A DNA stretch of 64,000 nucleotides from Burkholderiales bacterium UBA1834 (GTDB lineage: Bacteria; Pseudomonadota; Gammaproteobacteria; Burkholderiales; Burkholderiaceae_C): NCBI GenBank assembly GCA_002339015.1, contig DDJC01000062.1, forward strand, positions 45,287-109,286, written 5' to 3'. Below are positions 62,675 through 64,000 of this stretch, piece after piece. The stretch's first letter is position 1. The number at the start of each line of letters is the position of its first letter. Made by a program: the position numbers and the translations under genes. The notes under the pieces were generated by a model, which worked only from the letters and a program-made list of their open reading frames with translations, ran no database searches and had not been told where the DNA came from.

Positions 62675-64000
62675 TCAGGCCGATGCCGTACCCACCGTCG
62701 GTTTCAGCGGCAGCCGGATGCTGAACACCACCAGCCCGTCGACGTGGCCATAGGCGATGCTGCCCTGGTGGCTTTGCACAATCTGTGATGCGATGTACAG
62801 GCCCAGTCCCATGCCAGTGCGGTTGCGGGGATTGGACAGGGACTGCCGCTTGAACGGGTTGAACAGGTTGCCCACGTCTTCGGCCGGGATGGGCGGGGCT
62901 GGGTTGCTCACCTGCAGCACGGCCTCGTCGCCTTCCTGGCGCAGCAGCACATGCACCTGACCACGGCCATGGTGGCGGGCATTGCTCAGCAGGTTGGACA
63001 CGAGCTGGGAGAGCCGTCCAGGGTCTGCGTGCAGACGCAAGGTGGCAGGCAACTCATGCGAGAGCTGCATCTCGGGGTAGCCTACGGAGGTTTCTTCGAT
63101 CAGTTGCTGCACAAGCTGCACCAGATCGATCTCCTCCTGATGCATGACCAGGCCAAGTCCGTTCTGCAGGCGGCTGATGTCCAGCACATCGCGCAACAGG
63201 CGCTGCATGCGGCCGGCCGAGTTCTTGATCACATTGCTCATGCGGCCACGCTGCTCGCCCTGGTCCAGCACGTTGGCCGCGATGCTCAGCGATTGCAGCG
63301 GGTTGCGCAGATCATGGCCCAGCACGGCCCACAGTTGCGAGCGCAGGCGATCGAGTTCCATCGCGCGGTCGGCGTGCACGCGGCTGAGCGCATCCAGCAA
63401 CTGCGAGGCAATCTCCAGCTGCGTGTCGTTCCAGGGCACGGCGGTGCCGCGCACGGTTTCGCGCCATTCGTCGAAAGAGCCGCGCGGCGTCAGCCGCGGG
63501 CCCAGTGGCCCGTGGGCAATGACCTTGTCGGGCTTGCCGCCCCAGCGGATGGTTTCGATCTGCTCGCGGCGCAGCGCCACGATCCAGCCCTGCTGACTGG
63601 TGTCGAAGCGCAGGGCCAGCACGCCGCAATAAGGAGGTGGCTCGCCGTCTTCGTCATGCGGCACCTGGTCGCAATGGCTCAAATGCAGCACGGCCTGCCC
63701 CTGGGTGGACAGCCAGGTGGGCAGCATGGCCGCCCAGGCCTGTTCGGATTCGCTGGCGAGCCCATGGGTGCGCACCTTGCCGTCCAGCGAAACCAGCAAG
63801 GCATCGGCGCCCAGCACCTTGGTCAACGCGTCGGCGTGGGTCTGCAGCACCGGCAGCGGATCTTCACCATGGGCCACCTGCGCAATGATTTCGCTGCGCA
63901 GCCAGGCGGCCTGCGCCACCTCGGCCGCGCGGGCCTGGGCCGAGATGGATTGCACCGATGAGGCCAGCAACTGGGCCATCACATCGGCCGCCATGCGGAT
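62675..64000 (-). CDS. Bacteriophytochrome-type sensor histidine kinase, N-terminus outside window
   Basis: About 441 residues visible, with the frame open at the right edge. The first part is the end of a GAF and a phytochrome PHY domain (IETIRWGGKPDKV … LTPRGSFDEWRETVRGTAVPW), followed by a HisKA-like dimerisation domain with the acceptor His in AVLGHDLRNPLQSL and an HATPase domain (NLLSNARHHGRG, GMGLGLYIA). The chromophore-binding PAS-GAF part, if present, is beyond 64,000. It probably senses red/far-red light or redox; bilin-binding Cys not visible. Confidence 0.82.
   Translation of the reverse strand: MRMAADVMAQLLASSVQSISAQARAAEVAQAAWLRSEIIAQVAHGEDPLPVLQTHADALTKVLGADALLVSLDGKVRTHGLASESEQAWAAMLPTWLSTQGQAVLHLSHCDQVPHDEDGEPPPYCGVLALRFDTSQQGWIVALRREQIETIRWGGKPDKVIAHGPLGPRLTPRGSFDEWRETVRGTAVPWNDTQLEIASQLLDALSRVHADRAMELDRLRSQLWAVLGHDLRNPLQSLSIAANVLDQGEQRGRMSNVIKNSAGRMQRLLRDVLDISRLQNGLGLVMHQEEIDLVQLVQQLIEETSVGYPEMQLSHELPATLRLHADPGRLSQLVSNLLSNARHHGRGQVHVLLRQEGDEAVLQVSNPAPPIPAEDVGNLFNPFKRQSLSNPRNRTGMGLGLYIASQIVQSHQGSIAYGHVDGLVVFSIRLPLKPTVGTASA

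Overview
The window is dense, high-GC DNA with short intergenic gaps, a high proportion of coupled gene pairs and a gene repertoire (two COG3239-type acyl desaturase/ferredoxin-reductase pairs, PEP-CTERM protein, TpsB porin, OtsA with a membrane sensor, GlxA/AraC regulator, COG4313 porin) that points to a betaproteobacterium of the order Burkholderiales, probably a freshwater or biofilm genus near Aquabacterium, Leptothrix or Ideonella. That placement is inferred from protein families only; no rRNA, tRNA, CRISPR array, insertion sequence or prophage was seen.

Left part (1-18,574). A partial Pro/Ala-rich protein overlaps an OmpA-domain lipoprotein gene. Next comes a TonB-dependent receptor facing a coupled pair, a periplasmic binding protein and a hybrid histidine kinase, which looks like a ligand-uptake and sensing module. 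A thiamine-diphosphate enzyme of the acetolactate synthase family is followed by two citrate-synthase-fold proteins that have both lost the expected catalytic residues; this is one of the two most unusual loci. An OsmC-pirin pair sits behind a 20-bp perfect palindrome. A DesT/FabR-like repressor is divergent from a reductase-desaturase pair, and a TpsB-type outer-membrane transporter is followed by a small secreted Cys-repeat protein.

Middle (18,575-30,325). Two giant signal-transducing ATPases (winged-helix/ATPase/TPR and SAM/cyclase/ATPase/TPR) lie beside four enzymes that resemble a small natural-product pathway: FAD monooxygenase, second thiamine-diphosphate enzyme, L-amino-acid-oxidase-like flavoprotein and a KAS III homologue whose active-site Cys is replaced by Tyr.

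Centre-right (30,421-39,234). Glucokinase, trehalose synthesis (membrane-anchored OtsA, OtsB), a GH15 glucosidase/trehalase candidate and an MscS channel form a sugar and osmotic-stress block.

Right part (39,393-64,000). A MarR gene and a siderophore-interacting protein share a promoter carrying two well-formed palindromic operators. Then follow heme-binding-like, glutathione-transferase, regulator, Pol IV, DUF2239 and GGDEF genes; the last two flank paired CCCGGG palindromes. A quinone oxidoreductase, a BNR propeller next to a MoaD-like protein, a self-regulated TetR gene, a PEP-CTERM protein, a second desaturase/reductase pair, a 1,456-residue duplicated membrane protein, a thioesterase, a Notum/pectinacetylesterase-family secreted hydrolase, two small lipoproteins and the C-terminal part of a bacteriophytochrome kinase complete the window.

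Most functions are assigned from motifs read by eye, without alignment searches. Long open frames opposite the real genes are treated as GC-driven shadows.
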